From Croceibacterium_A sp965977975 (GTDB lineage Bacteria; Pseudomonadota; Alphaproteobacteria; Sphingomonadales; Sphingomonadaceae): 46,245 bases of DNA. This document shows positions 8,421-18,670 of the stretch, one piece after another. A model generated the notes under the pieces. The model saw only the letters and a program-made list of their open reading frames with translations, made no database searches and had not been told where the DNA came from. Numbering within the stretch: position 1 is the first letter of the stretch; each line of letters begins with the position of its first letter. The position numbers and the translations under genes were made by a program. The stretch covers positions 1 through 46,245 of the forward strand of contig CBHCZH010000009.1 of NCBI GenBank assembly GCA_965977975.1, in the 5' to 3' direction.

Positions 8421-8735
8421 ATGACCGACGAGACTCCCGCAGAAACCGCCGCCGGCGCGACCGCTGGCGCTGCCGACGTGCCGCCCGATCGCCTGGCGAT
8501 CCATCCCTCGAGCGAATACTTCGATTCCGACAAGCTGATGCGCGGGATCGGGATCCGCTTCAAAGGGATCGAGCGCACCAATGTCGAGGAATACTGCATT
8601 TCCGAAGGCTGGGTGAAGGTGCAGGCCGGCAAGACCATGGACCGCCATGGCCGGCCGATGCTGATCAAGCTCAGCGGCCCGGTAGAAGCCTGGTACCAGG
8701 ACCTGGGCGAGGACGCACCGGTGGCGAAGGCCTGA
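8421..8735 (+). CDS. DUF3297 family protein
   Basis: A 104-residue protein whose residues about 23-95 match the DUF3297 family: PPDRLAIHPSSEYFD, then GIGIRFKGIERTNVEEYCIS and AGKTMDRHGRPMLIKL. The first 20 residues are an Ala/Thr-rich leader of no clear role. The family is small, widely conserved in proteobacteria and of unknown function; nothing in the sequence suggests export. It follows the disordered small protein by 30 bases and precedes nhaD by 59 bases. Confidence 0.85.
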   Translation: MTDETPAETAAGATAGAADVPPDRLAIHPSSEYFDSDKLMRGIGIRFKGIERTNVEEYCISEGWVKVQAGKTMDRHGRPMLIKLSGPVEAWYQDLGEDAPVAKA

Positions 8736-8794
8736 GCGGGGATCCTAACCGGTTCCGGTAGCCTTTACCGGCCGCCCCTGCCAAACAGGCGGCC

Positions 8795-10084
8795 ATGTTC
8801 GAGCTTCTCGTCGCCGCCTTCGTCCTCACTTACGCGGCCATCGCGCTCGAGGAACCGCTCAAGATCAGCAAGTCGGCCACCGCGCTCGTCGGCGCCGGCG
8901 CGTTGTGGACCATCTATTCGCTTTCGACGGGCGATGCCGAGCTGATCGACGAGCAGCTCGGCGAATCGCTGATCGAAACGGCCCAGATCGCCTTCTTCCT
9001 GATGGGCGCGATGACCGTGGTCGAGGTCGTCGCCGCGCACGACGGGTTCGATCTCATCACTTCCCGTCTGCGCGCGCGAACCCAGGCGACGCTGCTGGTC
9101 TTCCTGTGCTTTGTGACCTTCTTCCTCAGCGCCGTGCTCGACAATCTGACCACGACCATCGTCATGGTCTCGCTGGTCAGGCGCCTGCTGCGCGAACGCC
9201 ACGACCGGTTGCTGATGGCCGGCATGATCGTGATCTCGGCCAACGCCGGCGGCGCTTGGTCGCCGATCGGCGATGTGACCACGACGATGCTGTGGATCGG
9301 CGGGCAGGTCACCTCGGAAGCGATCGTGACCCGGTTGTTCGTCCCCTCGCTGGTCAACATGCTCGTGCCGATGGCGATCGTCGCCTGGTCGCTACGCGGC
9401 AAGCCGATCGCGATGCGGGGGCCGGAACCGGGCGAAGCGGCCGCCGCTGCTTCGACCCCGCCTTTCGAGCGCAACCTCATGTTCGCGCTCGGCCTCGCGG
9501 CGCTGCTGTGGGTGCCGCTGTTCAAGGCGATCACGCACTTGCCGCCGTTCCTCGGCATCCTGTTCGGCCTCGGCGTGATCTGGACGATCGGCGAGGTCCT
9601 GCACCGCAAGAAGTCGTTCGAGGACCGCCAGCGCGTGACCATCGCCCATGCGCTGACCCGCATCGACATGAGCGCGCTCGTGTTCTTCATCGGCATCCTG
9701 CTCGCCGTGGCCACGCTCGAGCACGCCGGCATCCTCGCCTCGCTCGCCGCCGGGCTCGATGCCCTGTTCGGCCGGCTCGATCTGATCGTGCTGGCGATCG
9801 GCCTCGTCAGCGCGGTGATCGACAACGTGCCCATGGTCGCCGCGGCGATGGGCATGTACAGCCTCGAAGCCCACCCGCAGGACAGCTTCCTGTGGGAGTT
9901 CATGGCCTATTGCGCGGGAACCGGCGGCTCGATCCTGATCATCGGATCGGCGGCGGGCGTCGCCGCGATGAGCATCGAGAAGATCGAGTTCATCTGGTAC
10001 ATGAAGCGCTTCAGCCTGCTGGCGATCGGCGGGTATCTGGCCGGGGCGATGGTGTACATCGCGCAGTACCAGATGTTCGGGTGA
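8795..10084 (+). CDS. nhaD: NhaD-type Na+/H+ antiporter
   Basis: A 429-residue inner-membrane protein with about 12 hydrophobic segments and the NhaD/ArsB-superfamily pattern. The key stretch is SAVLDNLTTTIVMVSL (around residues 109-124), with the conserved Asp-Asn pair and Thr cluster, repeated in the second half as SAVIDNVPMVAAAMG. NANAGG-like and GDVTTTMLW stretches follow the first. NhaD exchanges cytoplasmic Na+ (or Li+) for external protons at alkaline pH. A strong hairpin follows the stop codon, so the transcript probably ends there. Confidence 0.9.
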   Translation: MFELLVAAFVLTYAAIALEEPLKISKSATALVGAGALWTIYSLSTGDAELIDEQLGESLIETAQIAFFLMGAMTVVEVVAAHDGFDLITSRLRARTQATLLVFLCFVTFFLSAVLDNLTTTIVMVSLVRRLLRERHDRLLMAGMIVISANAGGAWSPIGDVTTTMLWIGGQVTSEAIVTRLFVPSLVNMLVPMAIVAWSLRGKPIAMRGPEPGEAAAAASTPPFERNLMFALGLAALLWVPLFKAITHLPPFLGILFGLGVIWTIGEVLHRKKSFEDRQRVTIAHALTRIDMSALVFFIGILLAVATLEHAGILASLAAGLDALFGRLDLIVLAIGLVSAVIDNVPMVAAAMGMYSLEAHPQDSFLWEFMAYCAGTGGSILIIGSAAGVAAMSIEKIEFIWYMKRFSLLAIGGYLAGAMVYIAQYQMFG

Positions 10085-10102
10085 GCTGCTGCAGGATCCG
10101 AT

Positions 10103-10124
10103 AAGCTTGCCGCCTGGCAAGCTT
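10103..10124 (+). terminator. Hairpin terminator after nhaD
   Basis: A perfect 9-bp stem AAGCTTGCC / GGCAAGCTT with a four-base loop (GCCT) begins 18 bases after the nhaD stop. It is followed by a short pyrimidine run (CCTTT) rather than a full U tract, so efficiency is uncertain. Confidence 0.55.
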
Positions 10125-10320
10125 CCTTTGGAAACGAAGCAATAAATTCGCCGGGATCGTCGCGCATTTCAACTCCGGACCACTATTAGAAAAGCGCCGT
10201 TGGCTTTTTCATAATTCAATCCATTCTGGTGCATTCTGTTTCTTTGGGGAATTGCAAGCCTAATCAGGCCCTTCTAGTGCGAGCACTCGCGGATCGATCT
10301 GCTGGGGGGCAGCGCAAGCG

Positions 10321-11721
10321 ATGGGGGAACTTGCAGCGGTCCTGCAGTTTGCGGACCTTGCCGGAAGAGAATTACTTCTTTTCGCCGGCATTTGGTTCTT
10401 TGTGGGATTGGTGGACGAGATCGCGGTCGACGCGATGTGGTTTTGGCTGCGGCTGAAAGGGCGGGGCAGGGCGTTGCTCTTTTTCCCTCCGGCCGGCGGC
10501 CATCTAAGCGGCCCAGCCGCTGTGCTGGTCCCTTGCTGGCAAGAGGCGGACGTCATCCAACCGATGATCTCATCGTGCCGGAGAGCATGGCCGCATGCGG
10601 AATGTACATTCTATGTCGGATGCTATCGCAACGATCCAGAGACGATTGCCGCGGCGCGACGAGGAGCCGCGGACGACGCGCGGGTGAGGGTGACGATAAT
10701 CCCGCATGACGGACCGACCACCAAGGGCGACTGCCTGAACGTCCTATACCGCGCAATGGAACAGGACGAGCGCAGCAGCCGCCAAGCGTTCCATTTCGTA
10801 TTGTTGCATGACGCTGAGGACAAGGTCCATCCGCTCGCGCTCGACCTGATCGACGACAGACTGAAACACGCGGATTTCGTGCAATTGCCTGTCATTCCGG
10901 AGCTCGACAAAAGATCGCGTTGGATTTCCGGTCATTACGCCGACGAGTTTGCCGAGAATCATCTGAAGACTCTGGTCGTGCGAGATTGGCTGCGCACGGC
11001 GTTGCCGGCAGCCGGAGTGGGCTGCGCATTCCGCCGCGATCTACTAGCTCGTATTGCCGAGCTGCGCGGAGCCTCGCATCCATTCGATGAGGGATCGCTG
11101 ACAGAGGACTATGAGCTCGGCCTCCTCGTGAAGACGCTGGGCGGCCGCAGCCGGTTCGTCCGCGCTCTCGACGCCGAAGGCCAGCTGATCGCAACCCGTG
11201 AATACTTCCCGTCTACCATCGGAGCGGCGGTTCGCCAGAAGGCGCGCTGGATTCATGGCATCGCATTTCAGGGTTGGGAGAGGCTCGGCTGGTCCGGCAG
11301 GACAGCGGAATTGTGGATGCGAATGCGTGATCGCCGGGGGCCGTTGACCGCCATCGTTCTATTCGCCGCATACCTGGCGGTCGTTTGCTGGTCTGTCGTT
11401 GTGATTGGGCAATTATCTGGGCTTGTCGAACCGCGCCCAACCACCAGCCTCGTGAAAGCCGTGGTCCTGGTCGGTGTAATTGGTCTTATCTGGCGAGCCG
11501 TGGCACGCTTTGCGTTCACCGCCGCTTTGTACGGTCGGCTCGAAGGGCTGTACGCGATCGTCCGGCTACCGGTTGCGAATCTCATAACGATTTTCGCCGC
11601 TCATCGTGCCTTTGCCGCATACCTCGGAACCCTGCGGGGTCGGGAAACGGTCTGGGACAAGACCCACCATGAGCGACACCCCTCGGTCGCCGATCAGCCG
11701 AACGAAGCGATCCCGGCTTGA
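10321..11721 (+). CDS. NfrB-like inner-membrane glycosyltransferase (GT2), no MshEN domain
   Basis: A 466-residue family-2 glycosyltransferase resembling NfrB, the inner-membrane partner of the phage N4 receptor NfrA. Membrane segments lie near residues 15-35, 345-365 and 380-400. The catalytic domain shows LVPCWQE (69-75), the DAED motif (164-167), TEDYELG (261-267) and the acceptor motif RQKARW (305-310), followed by IHGIAFQGWERLGW, closely NfrB-like. E. coli NfrB is much longer and carries a C-terminal c-di-GMP-binding domain; here the protein stops after the membrane segments. It probably makes or exports a polysaccharide. GC is lower than in the neighbours, suggesting transfer. The next gene overlaps it by four bases (TTGA). 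Confidence 0.82.
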   Translation: MGELAAVLQFADLAGRELLLFAGIWFFVGLVDEIAVDAMWFWLRLKGRGRALLFFPPAGGHLSGPAAVLVPCWQEADVIQPMISSCRRAWPHAECTFYVGCYRNDPETIAAARRGAADDARVRVTIIPHDGPTTKGDCLNVLYRAMEQDERSSRQAFHFVLLHDAEDKVHPLALDLIDDRLKHADFVQLPVIPELDKRSRWISGHYADEFAENHLKTLVVRDWLRTALPAAGVGCAFRRDLLARIAELRGASHPFDEGSLTEDYELGLLVKTLGGRSRFVRALDAEGQLIATREYFPSTIGAAVRQKARWIHGIAFQGWERLGWSGRTAELWMRMRDRRGPLTAIVLFAAYLAVVCWSVVVIGQLSGLVEPRPTTSLVKAVVLVGVIGLIWRAVARFAFTAALYGRLEGLYAIVRLPVANLITIFAAHRAFAAYLGTLRGRETVWDKTHHERHPSVADQPNEAIPA

Positions 11722-12848
11722 GCGCGGTCGAATCCTCTCCGCGCGGCGCGCCTCTAATGTTCCTGGTAGCTGTGCTGGCATCTTGGGTGTTGGCGCGGGC
11801 GGCGACCCTCTCACCGTTCATGGAGAACGGCATGGCAAGGGAATCCGCCTTGCCAACGAAGCGCCCAGGCGACCATTCACACGATTCCGCGATGACAACC
11901 GACGCCGTTGCGCACTGCCAGGATTGTGAATCGTCGGAAGGCGGCGAGTGGCCGAAGCGCCAGGGGAGCGCGCTCCTGCCACGCGCGGTTAAACGGTTCC
12001 CACCCTTCCAACCTATCGCGGTCTTCTATCCGGGCTTACCTTCTTCAAAGGCAGCGCCAGTTCATCGGGAGACGTTGCTGCAATCGGCGCCCATTCCCAC
12101 CACTCCCATGCAGGTTACTGGATCGATCGCAGCGGAACACGGTGAGTTCCCCGCTGGGTCCGGTCGGGTGCAGCTCGAGCAACCATCACACTCCGCGCGG
12201 GAGCGCTGGTCGGCGGATAGCTGGCTCCTGCTGCGCCGCGACACGAGCGCGTCGATTACCTCCGGTCGGCCGAGCTACGGCCGCAGCCAGGCGGGCGCGG
12301 CGCTACGGTACCACTTTGCTTCATCGAGCCCGCATCATCCCCAAGCCTACTTGCGCGCCAGCGCGGCGCTCGCGGGAGCTCGTGAACAAGAGATTGCCTT
12401 GGGTCTTTCGTCCCTTCCCCTTCCGGGCGCACCGCTACGATTGGCGGTAGAGGCACGCGCAAGCCAAACCGTTTCGGGATCCGAGCTGCGTCTCGCAGCC
12501 TATGCCATCACCGAATTGCCTGCTTTCCGGTTGCCGTTCGGTGCGCGGGGCGAGGCTTACGCTCAGGGCGGTTACGTTGGCGGTGAATTCGCTACTCCGT
12601 TCGTCGACGGGCAAATCCGGGCGGAACGTCCAATCGCCCGGATCGGCAGCATGGAACTGAGCATCGGCGCTGGCGCATGGGGCGGGGCACAGAAGGATTC
12701 GGGACGGCTCGATACCGGCCCATCCGCCACAGCCACCTTCCGCATTGGAAAAGGGTTTGGCCGGATCGCCGCCGACTACCGCTTCCGCATCGCCGGCGAG
12801 GCCGAGCCGTCGAGCGGGCCGGCGCTGACGCTTTCTGCGGGTTTCTAA
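11718..12848 (+). CDS. Outer-membrane barrel protein, NfrA C-terminal-domain-like
   Basis: The 376-residue frame begins with TTG overlapping the stop of the glycosyltransferase gene (translational coupling); an ATG at 11757 is an alternative that begins directly with a hydrophobic export segment (MFLVAVLASWVLARA). Residues about 35-150 look unstructured. From about 155 on the sequence is alternating beta-strand (WSADSWLLLRRD, GRSQAGAALRYHF, RIAADYRFRIAG) and ends in Phe, as an outer-membrane barrel. The pairing with an NfrB-like enzyme and the barrel pattern suggest the C-terminal domain of NfrA, the N4 receptor and polysaccharide exporter. The TPR repeats of full NfrA are absent. Confidence 0.68.
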   Translation: MSAVESSPRGAPLMFLVAVLASWVLARAATLSPFMENGMARESALPTKRPGDHSHDSAMTTDAVAHCQDCESSEGGEWPKRQGSALLPRAVKRFPPFQPIAVFYPGLPSSKAAPVHRETLLQSAPIPTTPMQVTGSIAAEHGEFPAGSGRVQLEQPSHSARERWSADSWLLLRRDTSASITSGRPSYGRSQAGAALRYHFASSSPHHPQAYLRASAALAGAREQEIALGLSSLPLPGAPLRLAVEARASQTVSGSELRLAAYAITELPAFRLPFGARGEAYAQGGYVGGEFATPFVDGQIRAERPIARIGSMELSIGAGAWGGAQKDSGRLDTGPSATATFRIGKGFGRIAADYRFRIAGEAEPSSGPALTLSAGF

Positions 12849-12892
12849 GGCCCCCGCCTTCAATCCCGCGAGCCCTTGGGCTAGGCCGGGGC

Positions 12893-13803
<911 letters not shown>

Positions 13804-13807
<4 letters not shown>

Positions 13808-14559
13808 GCAGGATCCTGCTCGCCCTGGTCGCCTTCCTGGCGCTGACCGGCCAGCGGGATCCGATCCTGGTGCCCGAAGTCTCGCAGCACGAGATCCGGG
13901 TCCGGCAAGGCTTCATCGGCACCGAGCTGCTGCTGTACGGCGCGATCCTCGATCCGCAGGGCCGCCGCTCGCGCGAGCCGTACGATATCGTCGTCGTGCT
14001 CAAGGGGCCGACCGCGCCGATCCTGGTGCGCGAGAAGGAGAAGAAGCTCGGCGTCTGGGTCAATGCGCAGAGCACCGCGTTCCGATCCGCGCCGTCGTTC
14101 TTCTCGGTCGCCAGCTCGCGCCCGATTGCCGAGATAGTCGATAATCGTACGGCCGCGATCTACGAGCTCGGGCTCGGTTTCCTGCAGTTGTCGCCGACGG
14201 GTGCCATCGACCCGGTCGAGCAGGCGCGCTTCACCCAGGGGCTGGTCGACCTCCGCCAGCGCGAAGGGCTCTATCGGGAAGACGGCGAGGGAGTGACGAT
14301 CAGCGGCGGCGTGCTCTACCAGGCCCGCATCGCGGTGCCGTCCAACGTCGTCACCGGCCGCTACACCGCCGAGACTTTCGCGATCACCGAGGGCCGGGTG
14401 ATCGCCTCCGCCATTGCCGAGGTCCAGGTGGAAAAGCAGGGGTTCGAGCGGTTCGTCGCCGATCAGGCGGACCAATCTTCGTTCCTCTACGGCCTGTTCG
14501 CGGTGTTCCTGTCGCTGTTCATGGGCTGGCTGGCGGGACGCGTATTCGCGCTGATCTAG
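13804..14559 (+). CDS. TIGR02186 family membrane-anchored protein
   Basis: A 251-residue protein of the alphaproteobacterial TIGR02186 family, usually found beside a TauE/SafE gene as here. A short hydrophobic N-terminus (signal peptide) is followed by a beta-rich periplasmic domain with HEIRVRQGFIGTELLLYGAI and a C-terminal membrane segment (about 225-250, FLYGLFAVFLSLFMGWLAG). It probably works with the permease upstream, perhaps as an accessory subunit; its biochemical role is not known. The GTG start overlaps the preceding stop by four bases. Confidence 0.86.
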
Positions 14560-14655
14560 GGGCCGTGCCCGTAGTCCGCAGGACGGCATTTTGACGCGAT
14601 TTTAACCTCGCTTCCTTACCTCGTGCGCGACGCCAAGAGGAGCGAGCGATCCCGC

Positions 14656-16374
14656 ATGACCGAAATGCCCAGGCAGCCTTTCAACACCTTCAATCCCGCC
14701 GATGAGCCGGGCGCCGTGCCACCGAATGCCGCCGGTGCCACCCAGGCGGGCAAGCGCACCAGCTTCGAAAATGCCGGCGAGCCGATCGGCATCGTGGTCG
14801 AGATCGCCGGCTCGGGCTCGCTGATCGCGCTCGACATGCAGCGTCTCAACGAGTGCATGGACGACGAGGACCCTTCGATCGCGATGGCCGGCGGCGTCGG
14901 CAGCCAGGTCAAGATCAAGACCAACGAAGGTTGGCTGCTCGCCAGTGTCCGCAACCAGCGCCAGGACCGACGCGGCGACGGCGGCGGCATCCTCGCCAAC
15001 ATCGACTTCATGGGCGAAGGCAAGGAAGAGAAGCTGACCGGCAAGATCCACGGCTTCCGCCGCGGCGTGACGCGTTATCCGGTTCCCGGTGCTTATATCT
15101 ATCCCGCGACGACCGAGGACTTGCGGCAGATCTATGCTTCGGACGGGCGCAGCGCGATCCAGATCGGAACAGTGTTTCCGACCACCGACATCCGCGGCGG
15201 CCTCTACGTCGATGCGATGCTCGGCAAGCACTTCGCGCTGCTCGGCTCGACCGGTACCGGCAAGTCGACCAGCGCCGCGCTAATCCTGCACCGCATCTGC
15301 GAAGCTGCGCCGCAGGGCCACATCGTGATGATCGACCCGCACGGCGAGTATTCGGCCGCGTTCCGCAACACCGGGATCATCTTCGACGTCGGTAACCTGC
15401 AGATGCCGTACTGGCTGATGAACTTCGAGGAGCATTGCGAGGTCTTCGTCACCAGCTCGGGCAACGACAGTCAGGAAGACAAGGACATTCTCGCCAAGTG
15501 CCTGCTCAAGGCGCGCAGCAAGAACCGGCTGGCCGAAACGCTCGGCAAGATCACCGTCGATTCGCCGATCCCGTACCTGCTCAGCGACCTCACCAACATG
15601 ATCCAGGACGAGGCCGGCAAGCTCGACAAGGCGAGCTCGAGCGCGCCGTACATGCGGCTCAAGACCAAGATCGACGAGATCAAGGCCGACCCGCGCTACC
15701 AGTTCATGTTCTCGGGGATGCTGGTCGGCGACACGATGGCCGACTTCATCGGCAAAATCTTCCGCATGCCCTCGAACGGCAAGCCGATCGCGATCATCGA
15801 CGTCTCGGGCGTGCCTTCGGACATCACCTCGACCGTGGTCGCGGTGCTGAGCCGCATGGTGTTCGACTTCGCGATCTGGGGCCGCGAGGAGAAGACCCGG
15901 CCGATCCTGCTCGTCTGCGAGGAAGCGCACCGCTACGTTCCGAACGAGAAGAACGCCGACGGCTCCTCGGTCGGGCGCATCCTCAGCCGTATCGCCAAGG
16001 AGGGCCGTAAGTACGGCATCAGCCTCGGCCTCATCACCCAGCGCCCGTCCGACCTCGCCGAAGGCGTGCTGTCGCAGTGCGGCACGATCCTTTCGATGCG
16101 CCTCAACAACGACCGCGACCAGGCGTTCGTGAAGGCGGCGATGCCCGAAGGCGCGCGTGGCTTCCTCGATTCGATTCCCGCTCTGCGCAACCGCGAGGTC
16201 ATCATCTGCGGTGAAGGCGTGGCGATCCCGATCCGCGTCGCGTTCGACAACCTCGAGGAATCGAAGCGCCCGGCCTCGGAAGACCCGAGCTTCACCGAGC
16301 TATGGCGCGAAAGCGGCGGCGAGGAGGAACGCGTCGTCCGCACCGTCCAGCGCTGGCGCGCGCAGGGCAAGTAA
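14656..16374 (+). CDS. HerA-like DNA-translocase ATPase (DUF87 family)
   Basis: A 572-residue P-loop ATPase of the HerA/DUF87 family. Walker A is GSTGTGKS (197-204), Walker B is PILLVCEEAHRYVP (416-429), and a C-terminal IAKEGRKYGISLGLITQRPS carries the sensor and arginine-finger region of HerA. A HAS-barrel-like beta domain lies near residues 40-150. HerA-like ATPases are hexameric DNA pumps; the bacterial chromosomal versions are poorly understood. The ATG at 14656 follows an AGAGGAG stretch (with a longer than usual spacer); an in-frame GTG at 14623 is the alternative. No NurA nuclease gene is adjacent, so its partner is unknown. Confidence 0.87.
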   Translation: MTEMPRQPFNTFNPADEPGAVPPNAAGATQAGKRTSFENAGEPIGIVVEIAGSGSLIALDMQRLNECMDDEDPSIAMAGGVGSQVKIKTNEGWLLASVRNQRQDRRGDGGGILANIDFMGEGKEEKLTGKIHGFRRGVTRYPVPGAYIYPATTEDLRQIYASDGRSAIQIGTVFPTTDIRGGLYVDAMLGKHFALLGSTGTGKSTSAALILHRICEAAPQGHIVMIDPHGEYSAAFRNTGIIFDVGNLQMPYWLMNFEEHCEVFVTSSGNDSQEDKDILAKCLLKARSKNRLAETLGKITVDSPIPYLLSDLTNMIQDEAGKLDKASSSAPYMRLKTKIDEIKADPRYQFMFSGMLVGDTMADFIGKIFRMPSNGKPIAIIDVSGVPSDITSTVVAVLSRMVFDFAIWGREEKTRPILLVCEEAHRYVPNEKNADGSSVGRILSRIAKEGRKYGISLGLITQRPSDLAEGVLSQCGTILSMRLNNDRDQAFVKAAMPEGARGFLDSIPALRNREVIICGEGVAIPIRVAFDNLEESKRPASEDPSFTELWRESGGEEERVVRTVQRWRAQGK

Positions 16375-16439
16375 TACGGGCACGGAGCGGACGTTCGGGC
16401 TGTTCAAGTTCAGGCTGAGCGGGTCGGGCGGGCCGAAGC

Positions 16440-16463
16440 GCCCGCCGGCCGGGGCCGGCGGGC
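16440..16463. terminator. Very strong GC hairpin between convergent genes
   Basis: GCCCGCCGGCC and GGCCGGCGGGC form a perfect inverted repeat separated by only two bases. It lies between the stop of the HerA-like gene (16374) and the stop of the convergent tailspike-like gene (16475). It lacks a T tract on either strand but could halt polymerase from both sides. Confidence 0.5.
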
Positions 16464-16474
16464 AATCGGGTCTC

Positions 16475-18670
16475 TTATTGTCCGGCGATCAGGTTTACCT
16501 TGCCGGTAACCGCAGAACCACCGACGCTCGACTTCATCGAGACTGAAATCGCGCGAAAATATGCGTGCTCCGGGTTGAGCGCCTTGATCGTCTTGGCGCT
16601 CAGCTGTTGAACCCCCGCGGCCGTAGCCTGAACTTCGACCGGGGTTCCGTCTTCATCGTCATAGAGGACCTGAAGCCGGAAGGTTATTTGCTCACCCGCC
16701 GCGAAGGTTCCGACCGCCTCGAGCGAGCCCCGCAATATGTCTGTCAGAAAAGCGCCGACGAGAGGATAGATCACTTCTGCGGTACCAAACTGCGTCGTGT
16801 TGCCGGAGTTTGGCGAGATCGTTCGATCCTGGTTGAGAGACTTGGCCGGATTAACCACGCGCAGCCGGTAGTCGTAGAAGCCCGCGAGCGCCTTTGCGTA
16901 TCCTGAGACATGGACTGTCCTGGGGTCGAAAAGGAGATAACCGTCCATCGACGTCGTCGTATCGATGCGGATACCTGCAGGTTTGCTGCCGGCATTCGAT
17001 GGCGCGACTGCGGTGAGACCTTCAAGCTTTGCCCTCTGCGACACGTTCTTGATGAGCACGGCGGCCGCGTCCGATGGCTCATTGCTAAGCCCGCTATGCG
17101 TGCCGGCGCGAACGATGCCGGAGATCTTGTCCACGCTCTCGGCGTAGGTGATCGAGATGCCCACCCGGCACGCCCGTCCGTAGGCATAAGTCACGCCGGA
17201 GACGGCGCGTCGTGCGGGAGGATCGAAGGTCACCGTCGTGCTGTTCGGAACGCCGGTGATCGTCGCCTCATGGTGCACATAGTTGCCCGAAGAATCCGTC
17301 GCCTCCGGGCCCGCTCCCATGATTCCGATCTTCTGACCAATGTAGGCGCTCGTGAAGTTGGCAGTCGCCGAAGTCAGGGTCCCTCGCTGGCCGGAGGTGA
17401 CTACGCCGTCAGTTCCCTTGTTCGCCTTGAGCCCATGATTTTCGATAATGCGAATGCCGTCGCCGAGCCTGATGCGCTCGCAGCGGTCTGAAATCAGAAT
17501 GCCGGCACTGGTTGGCCAATTCGGACCCAGCACCGGAGCGATCGCTGCCGATGGATCGAAGGCACGGTGATCGGGAATATCCCAGTCGACGCAGCCGATG
17601 AGCGCTACGGAGGTCTGGCCGGTATCGTAAGATGTATTGCCCGCAATCTGCCCCGCCACGAGCGTGGTGCCGACATGCCCAGGCTCCGGCGGATGAGGAA
17701 TCTCGAACAGTATGTCACGCAGACAGCGCTCGAAAGTGTTGGAGAGTACCTTGTCGCCCCGGATCGGGCCCAGATCATGGGCATAGATTGGATTGTTCGG
17801 ATCATTGGGGTCGAGATCGCGAGCGCCGCCCCCGCCGCCGCCGACGCCGACGCCGTTGCCGGTTCCGAGCGCAAAGTCGTTGATGTCGCGGAAGGTACAG
17901 CGGCTGACTTCATTACCGCCGAGAGCGGCTGGCATGACGGCGCTGCTGCCATCCGACGCAGCGGGGATGTAATTGAATTCGACTCCGTAATTGGCGATGT
18001 TTTCGATGATGCCGTCCCGGACGACGCAAGCCGCGCAATTGCGGAACAGAAATGCATTCTCGCCGCTGTTCTTGACAGTGAACGGGCCCTTCACCTGAAT
18101 TCCCGAGCAACGGCGCGCGTAGATGAAAGCATTGGCCGGCCCGGCAATTCCGTAAACGCCTGCTACCGTGTGGCTCGTATACTCGTTGTCGAACCGGCCC
18201 TGGACGTCGATCCCAAGTGGTCCCTCGCCATTCAGATCGATCGTCGCGCCGTTGCAGTCGATGACGAAGCTCCGGAGGCCGTCGCAGAGGAATATCGATC
18301 GTTCGGGTGCGTTTTCGGTAATGTGGTGGCGGCGCAGTTCTGTCCCGGCCGTCAGAACCAGTCGGATGTTGGAGTTCGATACCGCCGCCTCGTAAATGTG
18401 ATATCTGCCTGCGGGAACTTCCAAATCCCCGCCATCCGGCATCGAATCGAACGCAGCCTCGAAGTAGCTCGACAAGTCGGCAGTCGAGGTTCGCGATCGG
18501 ATCAGCTCGACTTCGGACGCGGGGACGTAGTCAAAGATGGATTTGCTGTCCCGCAGCTTCGTCATCGCTGTCCGGGCCGCCGCGCCACTTCCGGTTTGAA
18601 TAAAGCCGACCATTGCCGCGCCTTGGCCGGCGCCGGTACCTGCCAGGTCTGTGTCTTGCACGTTGGCCAC
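16475..18670 (-). CDS. Phage tailspike-like beta-helix protein (orphan)
   Basis: The 731-residue product begins like a phage tail fibre or tailspike head-binding region (MVGFIQTGSGAAARTAMTKL, residues 20-39), followed by a pectate-lyase-type start (SSYFEAAFDSMPDGGDLEVP). The right-handed beta-helix spans about 90-420, with short repeated strands (GIQVKGPFTVKNSG, CVVRDGIIENIANYG). A TSATANFTSAYIGQKIGI module common in phage tail proteins lies at 433-451, and a beta-rich C-domain follows. A polyglycine insert sits at 273-282. Such proteins bind or cleave polysaccharide. The GTG start has AAGGAG seven bases before it. No capsid, tail or integrase gene is nearby and GC is lower than in the neighbours, so this looks like a prophage relic or a recruited gene. 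There is no signal peptide. Confidence 0.75.
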   Translation of the reverse strand: MANVQDTDLAGTGAGQGAAMVGFIQTGSGAAARTAMTKLRDSKSIFDYVPASEVELIRSRTSTADLSSYFEAAFDSMPDGGDLEVPAGRYHIYEAAVSNSNIRLVLTAGTELRRHHITENAPERSIFLCDGLRSFVIDCNGATIDLNGEGPLGIDVQGRFDNEYTSHTVAGVYGIAGPANAFIYARRCSGIQVKGPFTVKNSGENAFLFRNCAACVVRDGIIENIANYGVEFNYIPAASDGSSAVMPAALGGNEVSRCTFRDINDFALGTGNGVGVGGGGGGARDLDPNDPNNPIYAHDLGPIRGDKVLSNTFERCLRDILFEIPHPPEPGHVGTTLVAGQIAGNTSYDTGQTSVALIGCVDWDIPDHRAFDPSAAIAPVLGPNWPTSAGILISDRCERIRLGDGIRIIENHGLKANKGTDGVVTSGQRGTLTSATANFTSAYIGQKIGIMGAGPEATDSSGNYVHHEATITGVPNSTTVTFDPPARRAVSGVTYAYGRACRVGISITYAESVDKISGIVRAGTHSGLSNEPSDAAAVLIKNVSQRAKLEGLTAVAPSNAGSKPAGIRIDTTTSMDGYLLFDPRTVHVSGYAKALAGFYDYRLRVVNPAKSLNQDRTISPNSGNTTQFGTAEVIYPLVGAFLTDILRGSLEAVGTFAAGEQITFRLQVLYDDEDGTPVEVQATAAGVQQLSAKTIKALNPEHAYFRAISVSMKSSVGGSAVTGKVNLIAGQ

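Noticed and set aside
16475..18670. Complete prophage around the tailspike-like gene
   Set aside because: Flanking genes (HerA-like ATPase, MATE) are bacterial, and no integrase, capsid, terminase or attachment-site repeats are visible.
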